A stretch of DNA of 64,000 bases from Strongylocentrotus purpuratus (lineage: Eukaryota; Echinodermata; Echinoidea; Camarodonta; Strongylocentrotidae). The position numbers and the translations under genes are program-made. The notes beneath the pieces are model-generated. The model was given only the letters and a program-made list of their open reading frames with translations, did no database searches and was not told where the DNA came from. Location of the stretch: contig NW_022145605.1 in the NCBI RefSeq assembly GCF_000002235.5, positions 35,308,579-35,372,578 on the forward strand, in the 5' to 3' direction. Each line of letters starts with the position of its first letter. Position 1 is the stretch's first letter. Shown here piece after piece: positions 11,261-26,200 of the stretch.

Positions 11261-14200
11261 CTGAAAAAAAAAAAAAAAAAAAAAAAAAAATTGGCATAAA
11301 TATTTAATAACAGAAAGACATATTTGTATTCATACATTCATTTCATGAATCATATACTGAATTAACACATAACATTCAAATCACTATTTCTCCTTTCTAA
11401 AGTACATTGTACATACAATGTTTTATGTCTTTTTTTCATGGAAAAACGGTTTGGAAATCAAAAAATGGTTGGGAGAATTTACTGTTATAATCCAATAGGA
11501 CTTTTCAATCAAAATTATTTCATATTTTAAAACAGACTTTGTTTAGGGAATTCCAAAAAGAAACGCAGTTTACTGCCAAAATATAAGGGGATAAATCTTA
11601 AATATTACATACCGTAACTCTTCTTTTTTTTTGCATGGGAGGAGGGATTATTAGTCAAATTTATTATGAACCCCTCATACATCTATTCAAAGGTCTCTGT
11701 GAATACAAGTAAAAAGTTGATGCAAATTAAAGGCACATCAAAACACACACCTGCATTTAACCAAAAGTAGACCAACCTCCCTTATGGCAACTCACTGCCA
11801 ACTATTCAATGAAACAGCTGGTTGTAGCTTTGATACGAACAAACACAGACCAGAATTGATGATTGCTAGCTAACTCACCTCGTCACTCTTGTATACATCT
11901 TCTCCATGACAAACTCTGTTGGTCCCTCTGTACCTCCTACTGCCTGTTCATCTCTCCTGCGCCCCTGCTGGGTCTCTAGGTACACATCCAGACACATAAG
12001 AACCCTCTGAAGCTGGTTAGTCATCAGATGGTTGACGGTCGTCTTACCGATCAGCTCACCATAGTGGATGTTTAACTCGGCCTCCATATCCTGGTCAAAA
12101 TAAAAACATTTAAAGAGAAGGTTGAGTACTGGTCACGCAATCGCATTGTAAAAGAAACGGTGTAGAATCTATCAGGAAAGGTTAATCATCTAGCATATAA
12201 GTATTGGTGTTTACTGCAAGGTTCTGGAATCATCAAAATGATAAGAAATTTTGCCCAGTCTTGGTAAAAGTTACAAGCACTGTACACAGAATATGTATAT
12301 GTGACTACATGAATATGTGGCATAAAAATCTGTCCTGATTTTAAAGTTGTTACATGCCATATTTAGAATATTAGGGCATTTGAAGAGCCATGCTTTTTAG
12401 GGAACACTTTCTATCTGATGGTCTTCCACACTTGCATAATAACAATGATAATGCTCACAAATTATTTTTCATCTCGTCCCAGAACTCAACCTTCTCTTTA
12501 AAACAGCTATCGAAGCTGTATCGCCAACGTAAAGCCAAGATCAGCTTGTGCAACAATCCCAACTTATGTCTGCCTTCCAGATCAAAATGCAATAATTGAA
12601 CAAATTGTATATGGATGGGCTCTCCTTGTAATACTCGGGGCAATGCAAATATCAACCCTCCCTACTTTGATGGACATTTAAAAAAAGAATTCCAGGTCAT
12701 AAGTGTAGAATGTGCATACATTATGTGAGGGCAAGCCTGAATCCGATGATCGGGGTAATAATATATATCCGTAAAGTGCTTAGAGACATCGCCGATGCAT
12801 TAGGCGCTATATAAAAGCGGAATGTTATTATTATAATAACAATCAATTAAACTTTTTTTTAAATAGCGCACAATACATAGGCATAATTGCATGTCTCTAT
12901 GCGTTTTGCAGAACAGAATACAGGATTGGAAATGGCGCACTGGGTTCATAATTGTGAGATCTTACAAAGTGGTAAATAGATATATTTTTCCAATCAATGT
13001 CCTTACCCTGATGTGGAGATCGTTGTTGGAGTTGCGTTGTCCTACCCACTGAAGATTGAGAATAAAATGAGGTGGCTGGTTAGGGTAGTCTAGGCCGAGC
13101 AGTATCAATACCTGTAGCTTGGCTGTATTGAAGAGATAGAATCAAAACCATATTGGGAGAATGAATTAAAAAGGTTAGCAGCGACATACATACTGGCCTC
13201 TGTAATCATTTGTACAAATAACATGTTCTTTAAGCTATCGTAGCAAAATATTACCCTGAGCTTGATTTGATTATTATAAATAATATAAATTATTATAAAT
13301 GATTAATGTGGTAAGATTAGTAATACCTTTCTATCTACCTTCTGGAGTCACATTATCCACTTATCCAGTCTACAATCTAACAATGTCCTAACACCAATCT
13401 AAAGGGTCCTTGAACTACATGTATGTATGTTGTTTTTGGTGCTGCATATGAACACACATTATACCTCGGTATGTTGTGAACATTACAGGCTAAATAATAA
13501 TGATATGAGGAGGCAAAAAGTTCTATCCTGTATGCTCATCATCTCTCATTTTTTTTAAATTTCAGCTGTAAGTCAAACCTCTATGAAAACCACATTTCAC
13601 ATTCTGTGTTTTTTTTCTTCTGTGGTTTAACATACTGATCTGAACAAGCCTTTAGTGAAATATTTATTGCTGAAACCTGTACAGAAAGACAACGTGCCTA
13701 TAAAGACAACCTTTCTAGCCTTCCTTGACCAATCATCATAGGCTACATTGTAAGGTCACACTTGTATTTGGTACTTTACCTGAGCCTCGCTCCATCATAG
13801 CTTGAAAGATTGTATGCGAGTCATCCAGTCTGTCAGCAGAAGGGTGCCCTCTCAAGAATGGAATAACCTGGTTTTAGAGGATTGACAAAAAAGAAAAAGA
13901 CCAATTGTCAGGGGGAAACTCAAAAGAATGAACATCTCTACTGATTGTTGACAAGGTTATAAATTCATTAATGTTGATGTTAACATCACCAACCCACTCA
14001 AACACAAAACTCAATGCAACTAAAAATACCACTTACATACAAAATGAAACTAATTGCTCGGCCACAAAAATGCTGCCATGTTTTTCTTTCAACGTGTAAA
14101 TGAAAGTCAACTATGCGTTTACACTGAGTTCTATTCTATAATGAAAAAACGCTGTGATTCTGCCGCTTTATATCTGAACAAGTATTTATTGTGGAACTTG

Positions 14201-17200
14201 TCATCAGCAACATCACAGATAATATCCCAATTAGTGAAATTAACACTAACACCAATTAAAACAATACAATGTCTCACACAGTGATCTCACTGAAAATTAA
14301 CATCAATAGTGAAGTCACCCATTGTGAACATGGCTATATCTACATTAGACTGAAAGCTTCAGTCTCTGATTTCAACAGTTGTTGCGCCGAGACTACCTCT
14401 GGCTCCACTGACCGCCTCTATACAGAGACTGAAGTCCATTGTACGGGTTAGTAAGGGTAAGTTACACAATGTAGTTTGTGTTTCATTGCTGATCTCAATT
14501 CGCACAGTAGCTTCAAGAAAAGGGACAAATTAGCTGAAAGTAAGTCCTAACATTTTGATGTTTTACAGTGATTTTTAATGTTATTTTTTAAAGTATATGA
14601 AAGTTTGATCCATTTTCTTTCCTATCATCATTTTTCTAAATCAAACTGTTAAATTTTCGCTGGATTCCAATAAAAATTGGCAAGTTAGACCCCCCCCCCC
14701 CCCAGTGCCTTTGGCAAGGGAGTCTGTGAATGTAGAAGGTTGACAAATGTCAGTTTTCATAAAAGAAATCCCCATACCAGACGACTATTTCTGTCTATAT
14801 CAACATGTACGTTACCTGGAAGTCTTCAGCAGTTATTGTTGTCCAGGATTTGAGAGATGAACAGATCTTGGTTGGGAACAGGTTGATAGAGGCTGCAGGA
14901 ACTGCTATTGTTTTCCCTTCTACTTACAAATAGTTTTACAAAGACAAGATAATGTGAAAAAATATTAAAGGGACTTGGTAACATTGTTCAGATGAGAGAT
15001 AGTGGTGCTAAGGTAGTGACTTCAATGCTAGATGTACAATTAAAGTTAATCTGAAAATTTGAGTGAAAACGGACCATTATCCATGGTACAAATTGGCAAA
15101 AACTGATCTGATCGATTCTTTAATTCTCCCAACTATATTATTAAAATCTAATTACATTTTAGGTGAATGGAAATCTCACAAAGCAATAAAATGGCTCTAC
15201 ATTCCATTCCAGACATTTAAGTGTTGACAGATTTTTTATAGCCTGTTTTATGTATTTTTGTCATGGAAAAACGGTTGGGAAAATTCAAAAATGGTTGGGA
15301 GAATTTACTGTTAATCACTGCTAGAGGGTGTTGTACATCGACGCCTTCAAAGAAAACCATAGATATCTTTGTGGTTTGAGAATTTTTTCAGGATTTTTTG
15401 CATGTCAGAGGGTTAGTACAGTAAAAGGAATATAGTAAGTAACATTTTATACAAAAATTAAGCAATTTTTTTATCAACCTTCAACAATATTACCAAGTCA
15501 CTTTAAAGAATCAATGTATCATGAAACAATCTGGCTGTATGTATGTTTGTATGTAGGTTTCATTTGAAAATGATTCAAATACTAGACCTAAACGATGCAA
15601 TGGAACTGTCTCCTAAATCCTAATACTGGTAAGTCATTAACACTTGATTTTCACAGGCATCCTACCTTCATAAAACACTCTCCCCAAAGTTCAAAAGGAA
15701 TCATCAAGACTACTCCAATAAAAGGATGGGAAGAAATGGAACTAAACTATTACATAATAAATTTTGGTATAAGTATCCTTTTCCATAAACCCCAGCTAGT
15801 ATTAATGGTTTAGGTAAGATATTTTAGTTGAGGAAAAATAATCATTAGGAATGGGATCTGTTACAAAAGTCTCACCTAGACTGAGCAGCTGCTGATTGAG
15901 TGTCAGTCTGGCCTTGACCCTGGACTTCAAGGCCTTGACCGTTGACTCCATATGACTGTTACTGAGGGCTGCTGAGGCCTTGACCGTGTTCCCACCACTG
16001 TCTGATAAGAAATCTAGCCCACCTAACCACTGGACCCAGCGGTATGGATGACCGATCTGACCAATGTACGAGGCCAGGTCATTCATTCTAGATAAATACA
16101 ACAGAATTGAAAGGTTGAATATATACATTTTTCCAGTGGTTTCTAGGTACAGTTCAGTCTTGCATATTCAAATTTATGGATCTTTCTTTCCTGGGGACCT
16201 AGTGTCAAATTATTCCATTAACCTGTTATTAATGAATGAACTACAATAAATGGAATCCAGTCTGCATACATTATTTGTTGCTATATCGGGCAAGCCCCAG
16301 GCAAACTTTCAAGTTTTCAAGAACAACCTTTGTTCAAAAAGTATGCATAAAATTTGAATATGTAACTAAACATGTTTATTGATTGCTTAATTCAAATCGA
16401 TTCATTATTCAGAGAACAGTGAACAAGAGGCCCAACACATAATGATGGGTGCACCTAAAGTTGTCACCCAATTGTCTACATGCCCTCATTTGTTTGTGTA
16501 GATTGTCCTACTAAATTTCTGTCAAAAGTCAATTCACAGGAAGATCCCAAATCATGTGTTTGACCTTTGAACCCTTCTTTAAATGGTTGTGTCTATAGCT
16601 AGATATTCATCTAAAACTGTTCTATGAATGCCATTGAATGGCTGGCGCATTTGAAATACTCGTGTAATGTACCAGGGCCCCATCTTGTAAAGAGTTGCGA
16701 ATGATCCAAATCAATCCCAAGTCCTCCGATCAATGGCAAGTTCGCAGTCTCCTATCTCTTATGCACATAGATACAATTGATACCAATCGCAAATAAGTTG
16801 AGACTAATATCAACTCTTTATAATATGTGGCACTGGCCTTACCTTGAGGCATCCACTTATGACATTAATCCTTAGTCTTTGATTAATCCATATTCTTTAA
16901 TGCCACATAGATAATGAAATGTACATGTAACAACAACACAAGAGTGCATGATGGAACAGATCATACCTAATCTTGTCCTTTTGACAAACCTTAGCCAACA
17001 ACAACTAGTATTCCACATCAAATACATGAATCCCAAATGAGAGGTGTCTGATTGTTTCAGCTTCATTTACCCAGCCTAGGAGGTCTGAAAATAGCAATAA
17101 TATAGCTTGTATCGCATGTACTGTCTGTTTGGAACCAGGAGGACAGTAAGATAATGCCGTTCTACCTCCAAGCACACGATATGTAAGATTGACCTCAGAC

Positions 17201-20200
17201 AACCCAATCTTTATCCTCAATACCTACCCTATCTTGCTAAGCTGATAGGCGTTGGTTGTTTTGGGCGATTCCTTCCCATCATCCCCTGGGAACAGCAAGC
17301 TCAGCAGATTTGACGGCGACAAGAGACCGCTACAAGAACACAGAAAACAACATCAGAATGGGTCAATTATGTTCAGAGGATTGTTTGTAGTGTTTTTGTT
17401 TTTTTTAATGACTGCTAAGAAAGCATAAATGCTTATAGTAAGCAACCGGAGGCCCAACGGTTGTAGGTCCTCTCTGAGGGACCTGGTAATGGGCATTAAT
17501 GCCTTACCAAAGGGCACTAGCGCATCGCCTTGGTTTTACAAGACTACTGCTCTACCAACTGACAGACCTGCCAACCTCTGGAGTTCAAAAACTGTATTCT
17601 TTAGTGTCAAAAGTTGTATTTTACTGACAAAAGTTGTATTCTTGAAAATAAACACGGATTGTTACGCGGATCAATGCCTCTTACAGTTTCTACTTACAAG
17701 AAGAATTTTTTGTATTGATCATTGGTCGAATATGCATTATTTCGTCACGACTGGTGTGTTAGAATAACCAATAAACATCCCCAAATTGCCGATGTGAGAT
17801 GCTTGTAGGATACTTTACAGGACAGAATGGAAATTTTGACATTGAAAATGGCGGACACACACACAAAATATTAATAAAAAAATTATTAAAAATTATTAAA
17901 AATCATTTTTTTTTTTTTTTTTTTTTGGAAATCGTATTTTATTAAGGAAAATCGTACTGTCGTATTTGCTTCTAAAAATCGTACTAAATACGACTAAATC
18001 GTACTGGTTGGCAGGTCTGAACTGAGCTATCGCGTCTCCATTTGTGAGTTACTGTCTCAAAAAACAGCAATCTGACACTTGAGATACTGGCGTCAAATTA
18101 TCCTGCAATGTCTATATTTTCTTTCATGAAAATGTCCAACCATCATCAACTTGCGATGTCATCATTGCAAATATTCTCTTGAAATTAAAATGGACACACT
18201 TAAGAGTATTACTTTACCAATAATCATGCTAATCAACATTTTCATAATAATGTTGTAAAGTTAATGGATGCAAACTAGGTAACAAGATAATTCATTCAGA
18301 TGTTCTAAACAAACAGTGTCCATTTACTGTTCACATTTTGCATGCATTAGTGCTGCAACATAAATAGACGTCTGACAATCCATTTACATCATCAAAAACA
18401 ACTTATGTCTGCAAAATGTTCATAAAAATACAAAAATAATGGATATAGCTTTTTAGTTCACATTGAGCTTCATAATAACAAGTTTGAATGACCTTACAAT
18501 AAACAAACATAGTACAATAGAGGAGCAATATTTTCTCAAATTTAGTTTTTGTGTATGTTAATTGCGGGTGAAATGTTTGTAGTAACATACCTGGCTGAGT
18601 TGGCAACCTGCTGTACAGAACCACCAAGCTTGATGTCTACATTAACAGTAATGATCTGAAGCACCATCATGTAGTTGAATGTTAAAGTCAGTAAAGTACC
18701 ACCTAGTCAGAAACAAGAAGAAAAATGGTTTAAACTATCATATTATCCCTTACCATGTAGACAAATGTAATGGTCCATGCAAGATTGGACTACCAGATCA
18801 TATATTTTAATTCTCACGTTTCAAAATCCTTACGCCCTCATTCGTTTCAGTTGCGACAGTCACTCTAGCGCGGTAATTTTGGGAGATGGGTCAACAACTT
18901 TCTCAACAAAATGCTTGCTAGTTATTTATTGCACACTGGTGAGACATCACCGGGAGCCCGCCCCACTAGCTGCCGCCTAGTCCCGGCACATCATCATTTT
19001 GCTTTTCGATCTGGATTAGATCTAGTCGACATTGTCATCATGGTCTTCTATTGTGAAGCTGCAGAATGTTATTCTCATATGGATCTTCATTCTTTGCCAT
19101 AATTTTGCCTCTCATGGTACGAACAGTGGTGGCGCATGTATTGTAAAACGTGAGAATTGTTTAATAACTGGCAGCATGACATATTCTATTTAGAATACAT
19201 TCATTCTGCACTTCTACTATGATTACATACATTACTCCAAGAATACAGCTCATGATAACATCTGGGGATAAATTCATCAACATACAAATAGGATGCAAAT
19301 AATTGAAGAAGAAATAAAAGTTGATTACAATATTACACTATATCATAATAGAAGAAACAATAATCAACATGTTAACAGGGAATCAACTATTAGTACTCAT
19401 ATTAATAAATTCATTGGCCAAAGCTACAAACTGTATAAAAATACAACAGCACAAAATTAAAGATATTCAAAGTGCACTTCATACTAGATTGCAATTAGTG
19501 TAAACATAAGAAGAACAGAATTTGAACAAAACATTAAGATCACACACTGTAATACTGTTATACACAACAGTGAAAAGTGTAAATACAAGTTTTCTTAAGA
19601 ATCTTCGACATCACACAACTAAGTTTACCTATGGTTATTCAGACATCACCAAAGTAAAATTTGTCACTTTACCTTAAACTGATGAATCCATATAAACAAA
19701 AGAATCAATTGCAAGCACTTTGAATATCAAAACAAACCACACTAAACCTGTACTTTATATAAATATACTTACAAGCTTTATAGAACAAGCATGCAATGAA
19801 AACAAAATGATAGAAGGATCATGTTCATTTCAAGTAAGATGGTTCTGTTAAAGATTGAATTAAATTAAATCTGAGGTATAGGATTTTAGATAAGATAATC
19901 AAAATCAAACAAACCAGCCCTGTAAACTACCCCCTCCCCCTCCCTGAATGGATCATTAATGGAGATCACAGTGATTACCTGAAGATGTCATATATGCAAA
20001 TGAGTAAGCATTCAAGCATGGAAACAGTGATAGGTTACTAGGGACTTTTAGATTTGCATGACAGAGAACGTGGACTGCCCTTTTAAGGCAATGTGACGTC
20101 ACTGCCAGTGCCTTAAAAGGACGTCACATTGCCTTAAAAGGGCAGTCCACATTCTCCGTCGTGCAAATCTAAAAGTCCCTAATATTCGATAACCATCACC

Positions 20201-23200
20201 CCCACGAGCTACCGTGCAGGTGAAGTAAAAAATAATCATCCAAGTTTGACATATACAAATACAAATACCATTAAGAAGCTAAATCTATGGATAATGAAAA
20301 AGTTCCACACATGACATCTAATAGAGGTGGGAACAAATTGCCCTCACTGACATGCAGTTTATATGCAACTAATTTTAAAAAGAAATGTATATAAAGATTA
20401 TCCCCCCCCCCCCCCAAAAAAAAAAAAAAAAAAAAAAATCAATAATAAGAATTTGGGGTTTTGGTGTTGAATGAATATGATTGGCCATGAGTATACTATT
20501 TTTAAGATTCAATGCAGCATAGCTATAAACAAAGTACTCATAACTGATGATTTTTTTTTTTTTTTTTTTTTTTGAGGGGGGGGGGGGGGACAATATAATA
20601 ATAACCCGAGACAATAGCAGGATCATGTCACAATAAAGACAAAATAACATGCAACTGGCACAAAAAGGAAAAATACCAAGTATTTGTTTTACCTTTGAAT
20701 CTGAGAGTCATAATGACTTGTAGAGGATGCTTGGCAAGAATCTTCTGTCTCTGTTCTTCCAGCTTGTCTCCCATCGTCTTTCTCCTGCGTTTCTGAAAGG
20801 TGAACAAAGGTAGAACAATGGTTTCAAGGCAAAAGTCAAAACTTTAGGAAGTGATTTTTGTTCTTCTTTTAAGCAAAACTTCACATACCTTTCAAAAACT
20901 TACACGTTCAACTGCTGACAATGTGTATACAATCAATGAATTAATACGTACAGAAATGACATCTGAGTCAGTGTTATTTCAAACACATATAAGATATTCA
21001 TCTTTTGCAAATGGACGACTCAAAGCCAAGATTTATGTAATTGTATTTCAATTTGAAGACAAATTTCTTTCCTTTAATGATTTGGCTGAAATGTTATATC
21101 ATTGTATTTTTTTTTCTATCATATGTGCCCTATACTGGATGAATATTGATATTAAAGAGACAACTACAAGCCCTACTTACTGATTCAGACAGTGTTTCTT
21201 CACTATCTGAGTCGCTATCCTCCTCATCCTCATTGGAAGCAGAGAGAGTAGAGGATGCAGTCTCTGCATCACCTTCTATCTTCAGACTCATAGATCCATC
21301 TGTAGCATCGGGAAAATAAAAACTGGTTTAATGAATGCATTTTTTTACCATTGGAAATCTAAGGTCTAAACACTATTAACATATATGGTAGACAAAGGAA
21401 CATTTCTTCACTGCTATTATGTAAAAATGTGTAGAACAGGTGAATATGCATGTGAAACCTGTTCTACAGATTTTTACATAATAGCAGTGAAGGGATGTTC
21501 CTTTGTCTACCATAGCAATTGTTGAGGGTAGAATGAGGAACTGTATATTTTGTCCGCTTTCTTTGTCCGTCATGTTCATAGTGAAAGCTGTACAATTCTA
21601 CCAGCCACATATCCTCCATTTGGAGGGTGGATCGATAGTGATCCTTAGAGACAGTTACTACTTTTACTCTCATTACGCTTCACCATGTGACTTACTGCTC
21701 AATCATTATACAACCTGTACATACAAAGTAGATCAATTCTAAAAGAAAATCCTGGAGTTCAAAATATGAGCCTGACGGTGTGTTTCTGATGAATTTTCTG
21801 ATGGTATTTTGCAATCAACCCCTGCACAAAAACTTCACATCTCTCCATCAATATCTAGACTACTTCTCCTGTGTAAGAATGTGACATTCATTCCGAGGAA
21901 CACGAGCATTTCTGTACTACTACGCAGCTTTGGCTGATTTCTATATTTGAAATATTCCCAATGAAATACTTATTACTTATGCAACTTTGGCTTAATTCTA
22001 TTTTTCAAATATTCCCAAATGAAATACTTATTACTTATGCAACTTTGGTTTAATTCTATTTTTCAAATATTCCCAAATGAGATACTCACCACAAGCTTCA
22101 TGGTATGCATTGGCCTGCACATAGAGGAAGTATAGTGGCCTGGGTAGAAGCTTGGCTAGCTGGTGCTGAGATCGGATCTCATTGAAAGGCATTGATAAGT
22201 GCTGCTGAACAGGGATGGTAGCCTGAAAAATCAAAGTAGAAATTAAATGTTATTCGCTTGCCTACCATGCATCAGAAAAAAAGCGGAATCATACAACAGG
22301 CACTATGCTTAATTCAAATATTATTTGTAAGATATTGTAAGACAAAATGCACAATTTCTTCAAAATAAGCCTCTTCAGAGATACCATCTGTGCATGGGCA
22401 GATAAAGGTCACTTGTACCAAACTCTAAAACCCATCAAGACGACTGCTAAGTACGTGTTCATGAAAGTTATTTAATCATTGATCATTTATGCACTAGCGA
22501 TACATTCTTTGATACACAGGTAGAAGTATTATTTCCAAGAGGGAAAACAAAAGGTATTAAAGAAGGGCCTCCAGTAATTATTCTAGACTGCATGGGAATG
22601 GGACGTCTCTATGTTCAAAGGATCTGTGGATATTTGGGGGTCATCTGTACAAATGCTATCTCTGATGTGGCTTATACTGTGACAGTCAAGGGAAGTTCCA
22701 TTTAAAGTAGACACACGAAGAATCAAAAGTGTTTTGAATTTATGCAAAACTCATATCATTGCGAAGGGGAAGCCTTACTGATCAAATACAACAACTCTCT
22801 TCTTCAAAATTTGTTCGGGGCCCGCAGTAATCAACTCTCAAAAATATTAGTTTTGAGATCCAGATTTTCTGCCTTCAGCAGTCCGTTGTAGAGCGTCAAT
22901 ATTTGTGACGTCACACACGGGACACGGCTGGCTAGCTGCAGACTAATACACGCACGACTCTGGTACTGAGCTGTTTGTCCAGTGTGTGACGTCACTAAGC
23001 AAGCAAAAGAAAATTGTACAAAATTAATCATAACAAGTTCCAGTTTTACATCTACTTTTTGCGCACAAGGGGTGCAACGAGGGGCAGAAATACAGAGGAT
23101 ATTTTACCTCAAGAATATTAGAGAGTCTTGGTTGTAAGCTCTCCAGGTAATCTTTCTTCTGGTGTATACTCTTAGCCACTCCATCACGGTTTCCCTGCCT

Positions 23201-26200
23201 GGCCTTGTACTGCTCGGACAATCTACAAAACAGTTGAGAAATGAGCATTAGCAAATATTATAAATCACATGTAAGGATAGTAAAGCCATGGATTAAAAGA
23301 GTGTTTATCACCCAGATAGTGGAACAATGTAATATTACAGATAAACCTGCTTTAGCGACCACCTGTATACAAAGACAACCTGTTTATGAAGACATCTTTC
23401 ATTTTCCTTGAATATGGTTTCTAATTGAAACCTGTACATAAAGACCACCTGCCTATAAATACCACTTTTCATATTTTCCTTGAATAGTCTTTATAAACAA
23501 GTTTCCCTATATTTTATTTGAACACAGTAAATCAGGTAATTGCCTCAACAGTCTCTTCTAACAGTATAAATAGAAGACAAAAATGATTCCTTTCTATCAA
23601 ATAAAAATACAAGATACTTTGATATAACTAACCTTCCCTTTCATTTCATTTCCTTTCTATCAAATATTACCCCAATGACCCCTTTATATCTGGTCTCCAT
23701 TTTTAATTTCCTTAAAATGAAAGACTGAAAATGCAACTCATTAGCAAGCTTCCACTTTCAACATGGCTTCACTTGAATCTTTTTTTTTAAATATCAAACC
23801 TCACTTTAAGATATATTTTCAACTAACTGTCTCACCTTTTCCTTTGCTCTAATTCCCAATCTAGCCTGGCTAATTGTAGCTTGTGTTCATCATGCTTTGT
23901 GGTGGAGGGTTTAGAGATGCTGGGAGGAGCTTCTTTGAAGAACGTTTCCACATCCACTAACTCAATGTCTTCATCCTTGGACCTGAAAAAAAAAGCAGAA
24001 GAAACAGAGGTTTAGTCACTTTATATCCTCTTTTTAATCTCCATGAACACTACTAGAGAGCATGATGGTACCACAACAAACAAGATTTAAAAGGGGAACA
24101 AACAAGATTTAAAAGGGAAAAAACAAAAGAATCTATCAGATAAAACCTCCAGATAACTTAAAGAAAATAAATTTCTATAGAAAGCTGTCATCAATACTTG
24201 ATGGCCAAAATACAAGTGCATATTCACTCATTGTAAGCAGACAAGGAGCAGAACTACAAAAGATGAAAGACTTGCATAGAAGAAGAACCTTTTGGGCTTG
24301 TTTTCAGTAGTCATAAGAGTACATTGTAAGAATCAACAAGCAGTAAAAGCCAACTTTTGCATGGGATGCTTAGCAACCAACTGAACACTGACCAATATGA
24401 TAATGCCTTTCTTGCAGGACTGAGAGAAAATACCCCACCACAGGCATAAACCCACTGCCTATCCAAACAAACCCCGGATTTTTCAGATGAAAGACAACTA
24501 CCTAACTATTGTAAATTGAAATTTGAAATGTATAGAACTATTTACAGGTCAACATGAAATAGAGATGAAATGTAACATGAAGGAATAAATTGTATCAAAG
24601 CCGATGCTCACTTGAACTCGAGGCACTTTGTGATCTCCTTCTGTAGATGCATGACCTCATAGAGTAGGTTCTGAAGCTGAAGATGCAAGTTATCCACCTT
24701 CTGCTTGGCTCCCTGGGTCTCGTCCCGAGCCTTCTTACATCGGAGATGAGACACACGATTTAATTTCTTCAGAGTTACAAACAAGAGGGCCACTTCTTTC
24801 TGCTTCTCATCAATCTCATCGTCCTGAAGAGAGAAAGAGAGGGGGAGAAAGAGAAAGAGAGGGGCAGATAGAGAAAGAGAGGGGCAGATAGAGAAAGAGA
24901 GGGGGAGAGAGGGAGAGGGGGATAGAGAGAGAGGGGGATAGAGAAAGAGAGAGGGAAATAGAGCAAGTACGAGGGGGATAGAGAAAAATAGGGGATGATA
25001 GAGAGGGAGAGAATGAAAGTGAGAGATGGGGAAGGGAGGGTGGGAGAAACAAAAAGTGAGAGAAAACAGAGAAAAATAAAGAGAGTGAAAACAAGATATG
25101 ATCAATGAGTCCAATGTAATCATGAAATGGCACTCAATAGATAGACCATCTTGATCTATTTCTCTATCTTCAGCCTGGCACACCCTACACGAACTGACTG
25201 CAGTCTTATTAGTCTACAACTGTTTAATAGCCCAATTGGCTATCTTTAAAGGGCAATCCAACCCTTGTAATAATTTGATTTGTATAACAGCATAAATGAT
25301 ACAAAAAATAAACAGAAAAATAACAGAAACAGAATGGCAAACGCTTGAAATCAATCAGACCAATAGTTTTAAAGGAAGTTATAATTGTTTGAAATATGAG
25401 ATCACAAAGTCTATGCAAATCTCATACTGGTAGATAGTGGATAACTCTCCCATTTGCTGTGTACAAAAATATCATAAATTTCTGCTTTTCTTGTTACTTC
25501 CTTCTCTCTTAGGGCACTAATAAATTATATTATAGATATCATGTTATTATAGGTCCTCTAAAAAGAATAGACCCTCCTGAGCTATGGACTGTTGAAAAAT
25601 TTAAATTTTGGTCATTCTATATGTTGGAACAGATGGGAAAGTGGTCCGGCACAACATCACATTGACAATACCTCTTCAGCCAATTTGAAGTGCCCATACG
25701 TATAGTGATTACAACTTTCAATAATACATTACTTCCTTATATATAGTGAGATTTAATTGAGACTTTTATCAGTTTGCTTCTCTGATTTTTCTGCTTTCTT
25801 TTAGAGTAGTTGTCTATTTGGGTTGGATTTCCTTTAAGTCTCTTAAATGGTGTCACAAATATTCTGTCACTGCTATTTAATAGAAACGATATTTTCACAG
25901 ACTCTGATCAATGACATCCAGGGAAAGTGTCCCAATGACCCTTTTAAACTGAAAAATTGTAAGCCTGACATACCTTCCCTGACTGCTCCTTAGATTTGTA
26001 GGCATGGATGTCAGCCATCAAGTTCCTTAGCTTCGTAGAGGTCTCATTGTGAAGCTGTAGATCCTTCTCCTTGTCTCGGGCTGCTACTTCTTTCTCTTCA
26101 TCATATGGAGACTGCTCCTGTATAAAGTGAAAGTAGGGAGGTGTTACTCTGCTCAGCCAAAACCCATGGTGACAGCGCATAGAATCTGCACACGCATATC

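Noticed and set aside
20375..20650. 91-codon minus-strand frame with poly-Lys/Phe
   Set aside because: Made of homopolymer runs (A, T, C, G) at both ends of a low-complexity inverted repeat.
24608..25183. 191-codon minus-strand frame starting [14 protein letters not shown]
   Set aside because: Only its last 71 codons are THOC5 exon 3. The Ser/Leu/Pro-rich upstream part is the CT-rich acceptor tract read as protein.
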